Shown here piece after piece: positions 1 through 9,095 of a stretch of DNA of 64,000 nucleotides. How positions within the stretch are numbered: the stretch's first letter is position 1; each line of letters starts with the position of its first letter. The stretch is from assembly GCA_038087015.1 (NCBI GenBank), contig JASBNA010000013.1, positions 744,001 through 808,000 on the forward strand, given 5' to 3'. This DNA is from Cerrena zonata. Taxonomy: Eukaryota; Basidiomycota; Agaricomycetes; Polyporales; Cerrenaceae. A program made the position numbers and the translations under genes. The notes under the pieces are model-generated. The model ran no database searches. It was not told the origin of the DNA and saw only the letters and a list, made by a program, of their open reading frames with translations.

Positions 1-546
1 CTGCAACAACTTTGAATAGACAATTCGTAGGTGATGAAATTTTGTAATTGAGAGCAAGAATCACGTTAAGCGTTGTTGGTCCAATGGAGAGAGTGTTTTA
101 TAGTTTTCCTTAGTCATTGTGATGGAATCAGATTTAAGCTTTCGTGGAAATCTCTCCTCAATTAAATTTGTATACCATCCCAACAAAAGTTAGTCAATTT
201 CAATTGCAGCCATACTTCCCGAAGATTGCAGCCATAATTCCCAAAGAAATTTGACGAGCTGGACTAAATATAACTAAGAGAATCACAAAACGTATTCACA
301 GCCCAGATTGGCGGGCCTAAGTAATTAACCCCGTAACTACTACCTAATAGGAGTCATTTAGATGACTTATTGTTATTTTTGTGAAATGAGTATCTTATAT
401 ACTTGAGCTGCGCTCATGATCAGAGGTTATTTTAAGTTTTTGAATGACCTTATTAGTCATAATGAAAGATTACCAGATTGAAAAATGAAGTATTTAAAGA
501 GGTGAGATTCTACCTGTTGTCGAGGATTCTTTATTATTCATCAACA
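1..546. other. Intergenic, no gene seen
   Basis: I see no supported gene. The stretch is AT-rich with stops in all frames. It may hold the end of an upstream transcript and the promoter of the gene that starts at 547. Confidence 0.5.
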
Positions 547-1017
547 ATGAGGTTAGCTGAAGCCTTAAGGCTTAGGAAGGATTCTGAAAATAATCTTGGG
601 AATATGACTAATCGTATAGAGCAGAATTGTTTGGTACAAGAAGGTGGTAAACCAGCTGAAGATCCTAATGAGTTGGTTGAAGTTTACCTTAAAAGATCAC
701 GAGACTTGAAGGATTTGATTACGAGAATTAACCTTACCAATTCTTCGGTGAAGTTTGTTTTTGGTACCCAACTGGAACCTCGAACTTTATGTGAAGCATT
801 GGCAGAACGAGATGAATTATCACGCGCAGTTGACGTTCATTTAGACGTTGCTAGAGAAGGTGTTATAAGAGGGAAACATTACTCGAGTCTGGAAATTAGA
901 TCAGAATCGGTGGTTAATGTTTCAAAATATCAAAAAATTGCAGATAAGTTAGCTGCTGAACTAAGGCAGCTAGATTCTAAAATCCAAGAACAGAATTGGA
1001 CTGTGGAATTAATATAA
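547..1017 (+). CDS. DIP1984-family protein of bacterial type
   Basis: A 156-residue protein that reads like the bacterial DIP1984 family (DUF6847, sometimes labelled septicolysin). The start is conserved (MRLAEALRLR), followed by QEGGKPAEDPNELV, then TRINLTN, a helical middle, and the end LRQLDSKIQEQNWTVEL. The family's usual start MKLAEAL places the initiator at 547; the open frame runs upstream to a TTG at 478, but that part does not look like the family. The protein appears to be mostly alpha-helical, with no signal peptide or membrane segment. The molecular function of the family is not established as far as I know. Fungal members are unusual, so horizontal acquisition from bacteria is the simplest inference. 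The frame is intact and uses AT-rich yeast-like codons, so it is not recent contamination. Confidence is high for the family and moderate for transfer. Confidence 0.8.
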   Translation: MRLAEALRLRKDSENNLGNMTNRIEQNCLVQEGGKPAEDPNELVEVYLKRSRDLKDLITRINLTNSSVKFVFGTQLEPRTLCEALAERDELSRAVDVHLDVAREGVIRGKHYSSLEIRSESVVNVSKYQKIADKLAAELRQLDSKIQEQNWTVELI

Positions 1018-1426
1018 CACCAAGCATGACTCATTTCAATATGCTGGCCATATTATCGAGTCTTCTATGTTGATATGTATTATAAGTAATTGTTAAGTTG
1101 AATCGGTATCATTTTTCAAGAAGGCGAATAGAATTCAGTACCAAAATTTTGTCTGTGTCTTTTTTATCACTTATTTTATTTTTTACACCAGTATGTTAAA
1201 CGTCTATATAATCACTTATTACCATCTATTGATTCTTGAAAAATGAGAGGGAGGGTTTTGGGGATATCAATAAACAATCAAAATAATTAGTCACTTGTAG
1301 TATCTCTTCTAGTGTAATTTTTTTGCAACCACAAATATAATTAGAGCATATAAAAATACAAATTTATAGAATACTTTCACAACTAAAGCAAACTGCTTTT
1401 CAACCAAACTAGCTTCTTCTATCGCA
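1018..1426. other. Intergenic region with one Gcn4-like site
   Basis: The 409-bp gap between two genes read in the same direction. Apart from the palindrome listed at 1026-1034 it holds only AT-rich sequence with T-runs, and I see no small gene. Confidence 0.5.
1026..1034. promoter_or_regulatory. Gcn4-type palindrome
   Basis: ATGACTCAT matches the Gcn4/AP-1 consensus RTGACTCAY exactly. It lies 9 bp after the stop of the DIP1984-family gene and about 390 bp before the next start codon. It could serve the downstream gene, but a chance match is possible. Confidence 0.35.
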
Positions 1427-2173
1427 ATGCCAATCGAACTTATTCTTTCTCCAGTCATGAGACCTTTGGTCATGGCCAAAGCAGTTCTTTTCCATCCACA
1501 TAGAAGAGCATCTCGTTATGTTCCTCATATAATCGAGCTCCCAGAAGAAAACGTTTCTGAATACGTTTTTGTTAAACGTTTCGGGTCTGGCTCAAAGATC
1601 TTCGATGTTTATGATACGGAAAACGGTTCTTTGCCTCTTGGTTCAAATGATCCAAGCAAAAAGCTATTTTGGTTCGTCAGATCGCGAGCTGTCAAAGGTG
1701 CTTATAAAATGTATTCTAGTTCTATTACTGGAACTGGACCAGAGGGAGAAGATGAGCCCGTGGCAGCCATTAGAGCCGGGTTGAGATCTAATGTTCTCTT
1801 AATTAGAGCACCAGGAGCACCAGCAGCTGAACTAGGCTGGCATATAATTGGCCATAGAGTCGATGCAAATGATAGCTATAGAATGTTTACAATGGCCGAT
1901 GGTTTTACTTATCAATGGACTAGTAAAGGGAAATGGTTAGAAAAAGTTCACAATGTCGGTGAAAAAGAATCGGAAGTAAGAGAAAGAATTGCCCAAGTTA
2001 TTCCAAACGGGGTCAATGGTTTCACACTTAGAGTAGATGAAACTAAAATTCCCAGAGAAATGGCTTTAGGTAGTGCCTTGTGTTCCCACATTGATCAATG
2101 GAATACTAATATTGAAGTTGGTGGTATTTATTATGCAAGACAACCTCAACAAGTTCGTTGGAAGAGAGATTAA
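1427..2173 (+). CDS. Conserved hypothetical, possibly tubby C-terminal-like
   Basis: A 248-residue soluble protein with no signal peptide and no membrane segment; I do not recognise a named yeast orthologue. Short beta-strand-like stretches alternate (FVKRFGSGSKIFDVYD, LFWFVRSRAVKGAYKMYSS, SNVLLIRAP, YRMFTMADGFTYQW). This pattern suggests the beta-barrel of tubby C-terminal-like/LURP-one-related proteins. The C-terminal helix-like part contains PREMALGSALCSHIDQWNT, as in several fungal proteins of that group that I recall only vaguely. The start has a clean AT-rich leader and no competing upstream ATG nearby. Function unknown; the fold call is an inference that a structure prediction could settle. 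Confidence 0.7.
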   Translation: MPIELILSPVMRPLVMAKAVLFHPHRRASRYVPHIIELPEENVSEYVFVKRFGSGSKIFDVYDTENGSLPLGSNDPSKKLFWFVRSRAVKGAYKMYSSSITGTGPEGEDEPVAAIRAGLRSNVLLIRAPGAPAAELGWHIIGHRVDANDSYRMFTMADGFTYQWTSKGKWLEKVHNVGEKESEVRERIAQVIPNGVNGFTLRVDETKIPREMALGSALCSHIDQWNTNIEVGGIYYARQPQQVRWKRD

Positions 2174-2865
2174 GCTTAAGGTTGCATTTCATTTACCTAG
2201 ATAGTTTCTATTTTTATCTTCTAATCAAGTTACTTTTTTATAGCTCTAGCTTTGCTAAGGATTAAAAAGGTCTTTGTTTGTTTATTTAGAATTACTCTGC
2301 ATGGTACTTTTTTGAATGCTTCTTAGAATAAGGGCTTTGAAGCTTTCATGTATCTCATTCTTAGATTTGAATAGTTCTATAATTAAATATTCATGATCTC
2401 CCTAAATTCTGTAGGCATCCAATAGAATAGAATTTTGGAAATTATGCATTTGTTAACGGATATCTAGTTTCTCATCTAGCAAAGCCATAATAGCTGCCAC
2501 ATGAGATCGTTTCGAGTAGATCTTCCGCCTTAAGGTGTAAGTTTCAGTTTTATCTCTTCGAGTAACTAAAAGTTTGATTTACTTCGACTGCAACACTATC
2601 GGTGATTCTGTCATTGTCGTGGCCCAAGAAGGAAATGCTGCAAAATTTTTTTCTGTTGGAAACTCGTACAAACTTTCGAGACATGATCGAAGTATGGAGT
2701 TGAACAGTGGTTAAGTCGGACGGGTATTGAAGATGAGCTGTCAAGAGGCAAAGAGAGGTTTGGCTTTGTTTCGGGTTCAAGAGACGTCGGGGTGACAGGT
2801 AAAAGATATAAGAGTTAATAAAATTCTACGGATTGCAAAATCGAAGATCAAGCTATTAAACAACA
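2174..2865. other. Intergenic, upstream of wall-protein gene
   Basis: A 692-bp gap that includes the 3' end of the preceding gene and the promoter of the GPI wall-protein gene. Short open frames occur on both strands, such as 2550-2780 on the minus strand, but none resembles a known protein. I see no RNA gene. Confidence 0.5.
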
Positions 2866-4940
2866 ATGAGAATTTCTACAATCTACTTGCTGTTTTACTT
2901 TTTTGCTAAAATCAAAGCATTACTGTCCGAAGACGAAGAGGATGATGAAGATTGCTTTGAGCTTTCGACTTCGGCTTCGGACGATTATGACGTTGTTACG
3001 GAGTATACAACCGAATCGTGTTCTTCAACTGCCGATGCTACCTTCACTCCAACCTCAGATGATGGTTATGATGTTGTTACTGAATACACTACTGAACTAC
3101 AGATGCTACCTTCACTCCAACCTCAGATGATGGCTACGATGTTGTTACTGAATACACTACTGAATCATGCTCTACTTCAACTACGGACGCTACCCTCACT
3201 ACAATCTCGGATGATGGTTACGATGTTGTTACTGAGTATACCACCGAATCATGCTCTACCACAAGCTCTGAAACAAGCTCTTTTGTCGAAGCTACCTTAA
3301 CAAGCGCTTCTACTGATACTACTTCTTCTACTGCACAAAGTTCTTCTTCTATTGAAGCAAGCTCTTCTACTGAAACCAGTTCTTTTACTGATATTAATTC
3401 TTCTACGGAAGAAAGTTCCTCCACTGATGCTACTTCTTCTTTCGAAACGAGTTCTTCTACTGAAGAAAGTTCTACAGAAACAAGCTCTACTGATATTACT
3501 ACAAGTTCTTTGGGTTCCAGCTCGATAGTTTCTTCTCAAACTTCTTCAATCTCCGGAAGAGCATCTAGTGAAGTTACTTTGATCACAAGCTCAAGTAATT
3601 CCCAAACAAGTTCTTACGAAAGTACAACATCAGATACCACTGAAGATAAAATTTCATCTCATACCAGCTCAAGTTATGAAATGAGTTCTTCTACTGATAC
3701 GTCCAGTATTTCGTCAGAGGTTGCTTCCACCACAACTACAGATGACTACGATGTTGTGACCGAGTATACCACCGAATCCTGCTCTACCTCAAGCTCTCAA
3801 ATAACTTCATCTTCTGAATTGACTTCATCTACATCTTCTAAATTGACTTCTTCTGAAGTTAGCTCCTCTAAGTATGCTGAATCAGTTGCCACCCCCTTCT
3901 CATCTCTGGTACTTTCTTCTTCTGTTGTTCTCTCGAGCTCTCTGGAAAAAGTGTCTTCTACTGAAGCTACATTTTCCTCAACTGCTTCCTCAACTGCTTT
4001 ATCAACTACTTCATCTTCTGTTACTCCAACTTCTAATGAGCAGCTGTCAAGTATCCTTGAATCTTCAAAAATAACTGAGTCTAACCCTACTGATTCTCCC
4101 ACTGCCCCCGTTCCATCCACATACTTTTCAAGCGGGACTGCTAGCTATACATCGTCTTCTTTAGTTTCTTCAGCTGTTACTTCAACACCATTAAAAACCC
4201 AAACAACTAGCACTCCAGTGGATGTTGTAACAAGTTATTATTACGAAAGTTGCTCAACAGATGAAAGCTCAAAGAAGGTATCCACAACACCCTCTATTGT
4301 CCCTAGCTCTAAATTTTCTAGCATCGCCTCTACCCATAGCCAAGGTACTGCTACAACAGAGACAACTCATACTTCATACTTCACAGACGAATGTTCCAAT
4401 TGTGCAAGCTCTCCGAAATCATTCAACGAAATAACTGAACCAGCTCCCTCAGAAACTACTCAAAGGGAGAGCACTCAATTGACTTCTCTGAGTTACCTTG
4501 AAACAAGTTTAGAGCTGTCTGGGACTTTGACTTCTTCGGTTGAAAGTGAGACCAGTGGTTTCACCTCACCAGTGGATATCTTTTCCACATCACTTCAATC
4601 AGAACCAGAGGCTACTTACACTATCACCGTAGTTTCTGGGTCAACAGTAACTATAGAGTGTAGTACCACTGCACCTGCCTCTTCTACTGAAGTTGGTAAC
4701 TCCGAGGAAACGGGAACCGTCACCGAAGCAAGAAGCACTACCACGAACTTTACTTCAATTGAAGGGTCTTCTGCCCCATCAAGCCCTAGTATGGAAGCTT
4801 CCAGCTTCTCTTTGCCAATGCTGTCTGAGCTGGCCTCTTCAACTCCACTGTTATCCTCTCTCTATGAAGGTTCTTCACCCAAAGTCCACAAGGGAAGCTT
4901 CAAATTTTATATGCTCTTGGTGTTCACCTTCTTTATTTAA
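2866..4940 (+). CDS. Ser/Thr-rich GPI-anchored cell-wall protein, frameshifted
   Basis: Reads as one gene broken near position 3097. The first part has a hydrophobic N-terminal signal (MRISTIYLLFYFFAKIKALL), an acidic stretch, then repeats of the type DDYDVVTEYTTESCS. The second part continues in another frame with a very Ser/Thr-rich stalk and ends in a hydrophobic tail (FKFYMLLVFTFF) typical of GPI-anchor addition. The first frame otherwise stops at 3300. Compared with the neighbouring repeat unit, 16 bases are missing at the break; restoring them gives 2091 bases, exactly 697 codons. This is the build of fungal adhesins and wall mannoproteins, covalently linked to glucan after GPI processing. 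Whether the break is a real allele or an assembly error in a repeat is open. Confidence 0.75.
2980..3260 (+). repeat. Tandem coding repeats in the wall-protein gene
   Basis: Four units encoding a DDGYDVVTEYTTESC-like segment begin near 2980, 3058, 3126 and 3210, spaced about 70-85 bp apart. A fifth isolated unit begins near 3741. Units 2 to 4 are the most alike at DNA level. The second unit loses 16 bases after its TTE codons, which produces the frameshift. Such arrays expand and contract by slippage or recombination. Confidence 0.8.
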
Positions 4941-5212
4941 TAACCTTCCTCCCCTTCCTACCATATTACTTTCTCTATGCTCTTAGAATCACTTTCTTCC
5001 TAATAAATGTTTGTTCTTTAATCTAATGTAGTTTTTTTGCAATCTTCATGTAGAGGTAGTGCCAACAACAACTTTTTTCCAGTCTCTTCTCATGGTGAAA
5101 AAAAAAAAAGCAAAAATCAGAAAACACAACAACTTACACAACCAGCTAATCTTTTCATTATATCCAACTAGACAAAGTCTTTAAGTGTTTATAAATAAGA
5201 ACATAAATCGCA

Positions 5213-6190
5213 ATGTCTGATCAAGAACAACAACCACAAGAGTTTGAACAACAACCAGAGTTCGAACAACAACCAGAAGAGTTTGAACAACCACCACAAG
5301 AGTTTGAACAAGCTGAACCGGAATTTGCCCCAGGTCCAGAAGGTCCAACTGAACCAAATAAGCTTTTCGTTAGACCATTAGACTTCAATGTTGACCAAGG
5401 TCAAGTTGAAGCACACTTTGGTGCTGTTGGTCCAATTGTTGATGTTCAAATGATGAGAGGTTTTGCCTTTGTTACTTTTGAAAATCCTGAAGATGCTCAA
5501 CGTGCCGTTGAAACTTTAAACGAAAGTGACCTTAATGGCCAACCTTTACAAATTGAGTTTGCTCGTGAAAAGAAGGAAGATACTAGAGGTAAATATAGAG
5601 TTAAGGTTACTAATTTACCAGATGGTACTGCATGGCAAGATTTTAAAGATTTTGTTAGAGAAAGAACTGAATATTCCCCATCTTTTGCTAAGGTTTTCAG
5701 AAACTATGATACTGGTGAAGTTATTGGTGCTTTAGAATTTTCATCAGCTGAAGAATTAGAAAAATCTATTCCATTATTAGATGGTGCCGAATTCCAAGGT
5801 GCTGCCATTGTTGCTGAAGAAGATACTTCTCCATTTATTCCACCACCACCAAGAAGAGGTGGCTTTAGAGGCCGTGGTGGATTCAGAGGTGGCTTCAGAG
5901 GTGATTTCAGAGGTGGCTTCAGAGGCCGTGGTGATTTCAGAGGTGGTTTTAGAGGTCGTGGTGGATTCAGAGGTGATTTCAGAGGTGGATTCAGAGGTGG
6001 CCGTGGTGATTTCAGAGGTGGCCGTGGTGGATTCAGAGGTGACTTCAGAGGTGGCCGTGGTGGATTCAGAGGTGATTTCAGAGATGGTGGCTACAGAGGT
6101 GGCCGTGGTTACGACCGTGACTTCCGTGGTGGTAACGATGGATACGAAAGAGATTCATATGTCCGTGACAGATCTCCAACTCGTTATTAA
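5213..6190 (+). CDS. NPL3: Npl3-like RNA-binding protein
   Basis: A 325-residue SR/RGG protein. Order: an N-terminal Gln/Glu/Pro-rich repeat region (QEFEQQPEFEQQPEEFEQ), a first RRM at about residues 45-115 (RNP2 KLFVRPLDF, RNP1-like RGFAFVTFE), a second RRM-like domain at about 125-200, and a C-terminal tail of RGGF/RGDF repeats ending in a short RD/SPTRY segment. Npl3 binds nascent mRNA in the nucleus, links transcription to splicing, 3' processing and export, and shuttles to the cytoplasm; the RGG part is the substrate of the arginine methyltransferase Hmt1 and the tail of the kinase Sky1 in S. cerevisiae. S. cerevisiae Npl3 is about 414 residues, so this copy is shorter, chiefly in the N-terminal low-complexity part. 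Confidence 0.9.
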   Translation: MSDQEQQPQEFEQQPEFEQQPEEFEQPPQEFEQAEPEFAPGPEGPTEPNKLFVRPLDFNVDQGQVEAHFGAVGPIVDVQMMRGFAFVTFENPEDAQRAVETLNESDLNGQPLQIEFAREKKEDTRGKYRVKVTNLPDGTAWQDFKDFVRERTEYSPSFAKVFRNYDTGEVIGALEFSSAEELEKSIPLLDGAEFQGAAIVAEEDTSPFIPPPPRRGGFRGRGGFRGGFRGDFRGGFRGRGDFRGGFRGRGGFRGDFRGGFRGGRGDFRGGRGGFRGDFRGGRGGFRGDFRDGGYRGGRGYDRDFRGGNDGYERDSYVRDRSPTRY

Positions 6191-6832
6191 ACTGACGAAG
6201 CCGATATAATAATCTAATCCAAGTTTCACTTTTAGATTCATAAGTGGTCAAACATGAAAAAAATGAAATAAAAAAAAAAAAATTTTTTTTTTTTACCGAA
6301 AAGATGACAATCATTGGATTTTTGTTTCTTGTTGTATATCTTATTGTATTTGTATAATTATATTTTTTAAAGTATTTCGTGGGGAAAGAATGTGGAACTT
6401 ACTTTGGATGTTTGACACCCTCCTCCAAAATAAAAGATTGATATATGTATATGTGTATTATTGTGGACCCATGTTTTCGTGGATTCAAGGAACCTGTTTT
6501 AGTTAATGCATAGAGAAGTATAAAAAGCATCCTTGAACAATGATTGTCTCAAAGTATTAAGAAGTATATGACTAACGATTTAATGAATTGACCGGATTGT
6601 ATTTGAATGTTTGATCCAATTGCATTTATTCTTTGCAAGAATAAGCACCCCCCTTCACTTCTTTCGACTATTGAATTACTACTCTCTTATCTCTTTGTTT
6701 ATAGATGATAATCATTGGTTTTATTGCATTCATAGTTCTTTGTAGATTTTATCCTGCATACATGCTCTTTAAAGAGAGCCCTTCGGGTACTAATTGTTTA
6801 ACATTTAACCAACCACCAGGTGTTTAACGAAG
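6191..6832. other. Intergenic, NPL3 3' region and BNA7 promoter
   Basis: A 642-bp AT-rich gap with homopolymer A and T runs at 6270-6293. I see no supported gene or RNA. Confidence 0.5.
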
Positions 6833-7648
6833 ATGACAAGATCAGGAGATACAGTGAAGTATGGGGAGCACGAGCTACAGCAAATAAAGTTCTTTAACTA
6901 TAGCGAAAACAACAAGAAGTCGGTTATATTCATTCATGGCGGTGCTTGGAGAGATCCAAATAATACCTATGACGATTTCCAGGAGATAATTGGGAATATC
7001 TTATCTAGAGATGGATCCAGGGCTAACCTAATAGGCGTGAATTATCGATTATCACCCCAATTTAAACATCCGTCTCACCTTATCGATGTTGTAACGGCAT
7101 TGAATACTCTAAATGTGCATTATTCCATAGATAATATCATCCTAGTTGGACATTCAGTCGGAGCTACGCTCCTATTACAATTGCTCAACTATAAGCAAAT
7201 CATTGACTTGGGAGTCGACAAATCAGACCCTCGCATCACAAACAATCCGCCCGCTTCGCTTAACGTATCTTTGAAAGACTTGGTCTTCGTAGACGGAATC
7301 TACGATATTGTTGACTTAATTGATGAATATCCTGGTTATGCTCTGTTTGTCAACGAGGCCTTCAATTCTCTTCAACACTACAAAGACTCCTCCCAGCTTT
7401 CAAGCACCGTCTTTCAAAAGAACCCCCTGTTTGCACTTGCTGGAGAAACCCCCAGGTTCACCGTAGTACAGTCACTTCAAGACGAGTTACTCTCCGCAAG
7501 ACAAACCCATGGATTCGTCAAGTTTTTAGACAGCTTGGGCATCGTCCCCCTGGTCTTCTTCAGCAACTATGGACTCCACGAACAAGTGTATAAGCTGGAC
7601 CAGCTTGCCAACATCCTATTAGAGTTAATAAATAGTACTAGTCAATAG
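6833..7648 (+). CDS. BNA7: Kynurenine formamidase
   Basis: A 271-residue alpha/beta hydrolase close in length to yeast Bna7 (261). It hydrolyses N-formylkynurenine to kynurenine and formate, the second step of de novo NAD synthesis from tryptophan, in the cytosol. Visible landmarks: the oxyanion-hole motif HGGAW at about residue 35, the nucleophile elbow GHSVGA at about residue 106, and a C-terminal His in GLHEQVY that would complete the triad. CTG codons are more frequent here, especially near the 3' end, than in neighbouring genes. The next gene, TIF35, follows on the same strand after a short gap. Confidence 0.88.
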   Translation: MTRSGDTVKYGEHELQQIKFFNYSENNKKSVIFIHGGAWRDPNNTYDDFQEIIGNILSRDGSRANLIGVNYRLSPQFKHPSHLIDVVTALNTLNVHYSIDNIILVGHSVGATLLLQLLNYKQIIDLGVDKSDPRITNNPPASLNVSLKDLVFVDGIYDIVDLIDEYPGYALFVNEAFNSLQHYKDSSQLSSTVFQKNPLFALAGETPRFTVVQSLQDELLSARQTHGFVKFLDSLGIVPLVFFSNYGLHEQVYKLDQLANILLELINSTSQ

Positions 7649-7845
7649 TTTTATATACACAAAATTTTTCAACAGAAGTAGTGCGCAGGCCAGGGAAATT
7701 TTTCATTCAATTTTTTTTTTTTTTTCAAATCGAAGAAGGCAGCATAACATCGAAAGGATATACTAACGATAAGATCTTTATTAATAGCATAAATAAGACA
7801 CCGGTCTCGATATATACAGTTGTCACAGAAGAAAAGATACACAGT

Positions 7846-8640
7846 ATGTCTGCGCCAGTTTTGAAATCATGGGCTGATGCCGAAGATGATATTCCCCAAC
7901 CAGAAGTCACCAGTAATCCAGATGGAACTAAGACTGTGATTAGTTATAGATTAAATGCTAAGGGACAGAAAGTTAAGATAACTCAAAAAATCAAAGAGGT
8001 TAAAGTTCAAGAAAAAGTACATCCATCGATTGCCATTCGTAGGAAATGGGCTAAATTTGGTAAAGAAAAAGATACTCCACCAGGACCAGATACTAGAACC
8101 ACTCAACTTGGTGAAAAAGTTGAATTGAAATTAGGTGCAGCTTGGAAAGAACTCGAAAAGAAAGAAGAAGAAGAAAAACTTCAAGCTAGACAAAACTTGG
8201 TTTCTAGTCAAAGAATCAGATGTAGAAGATGTAAAGGTGATCATTACACTTCTAAATGTCCATTTAAAGATACTCTTTCAGAACAAGCTACTCCAGCTGC
8301 CGCTGAATCATCTGAATCTGCCACCGGTGGTAAATATGTTCCTCCATCGTTAAGAAATGGTGCTGTTAAAGATCTTACTAGAGATGATTCTACTACTTTG
8401 AAGGTTTCTCAATTGAATAGCATTGTTGATGAAGATATGATAAGAGATGAATTATTTGCAAGATTTGGTCCATTACAAAGAGTTGCCTTGGTTAGAAATA
8501 GAGAAACTGGTGAATCTAAAGGTTTCGCTTATGTCACTTTTGCTACCGAGTCCTTGGCTCAACAAGCCTTGGATAGCTTGAACGGTAAAGGTTATAACTC
8601 TTTGATTTTACACATAGAATGGTCTAAAAAGAGAAAGTAA
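7846..8640 (+). CDS. TIF35: Translation initiation factor eIF3 subunit g
   Basis: 264 residues, the length of yeast Tif35 (274). eIF3g is an essential subunit of eIF3 that promotes scanning and reinitiation on the 40S ribosome. The N-terminal part (MSAPVLKSWADAEDD onward) is the eIF3g-specific eIF3i-binding region. A zinc-knuckle-like segment CRRCKGDHYTSKC lies at about residues 124-136. A C-terminal RRM at about residues 184-262 has RNP2 LKVSQLNS and RNP1 KGFAYVTF. The frame is open upstream to a GTG at 7681, but the first ATG at 7846 gives the conserved start and follows an AT-rich leader. Confidence 0.93.
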   Translation: MSAPVLKSWADAEDDIPQPEVTSNPDGTKTVISYRLNAKGQKVKITQKIKEVKVQEKVHPSIAIRRKWAKFGKEKDTPPGPDTRTTQLGEKVELKLGAAWKELEKKEEEEKLQARQNLVSSQRIRCRRCKGDHYTSKCPFKDTLSEQATPAAAESSESATGGKYVPPSLRNGAVKDLTRDDSTTLKVSQLNSIVDEDMIRDELFARFGPLQRVALVRNRETGESKGFAYVTFATESLAQQALDSLNGKGYNSLILHIEWSKKRK

Positions 8641-9095
8641 TCGTAATCCGCTTATGGTCTCTTCCATCCATTTCTAATTTTTGTATTTTAGTTATTTCTA
8701 CTGCTTTATATAATAATATATATCCCTATATATATACACACAACACCGCTTTCTTCTACTTAATTTAATCCCCAGTATCCGACTGAGACTTCCGACTTAC
8801 CCTGGAATGTCCATACCCCGATTTGCTTCATCTTGATACGCTAATGATGGATTCCAGTTTTTTTTTACCCTAAAATCATTGCCTGGTGCACGGGTGAGAC
8901 ATCCATCATTTTGGGGTAACTTCGGTTGTTTTAAGCAATCAACAAAGGGCAAGTCCTTCAGCTCTTTTAAAGTCCATCTTAAAGGCAACCCGAAATTGGA
9001 TATATATATAGCTCTTAAACTGTTCAAAGGCTTAGCTTAGTAAACATTCTACTTAGTGGAAAACTGGTTGTTTAGTTTGTTGATTCTCATCAAAA
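8641..9095. other. Intergenic, promoter of the WD40 gene
   Basis: A 455-bp gap with short TA repeats at 8708-8740. It also holds the 13-mer TGGTGCACGGGTG at 8884-8896, which recurs exactly in the KGD1 promoter and resembles a Rap1-type site. I see no gene. Confidence 0.5.

Noticed and set aside
3218..4120. Antisense open frames within the wall-protein gene
   Set aside because: They are made of Glu/Ser/Val or Arg repeats, mirror the Ser-rich repeats on the sense strand, and lack starts or homology. The sense strand has signal peptide, repeats and GPI tail.
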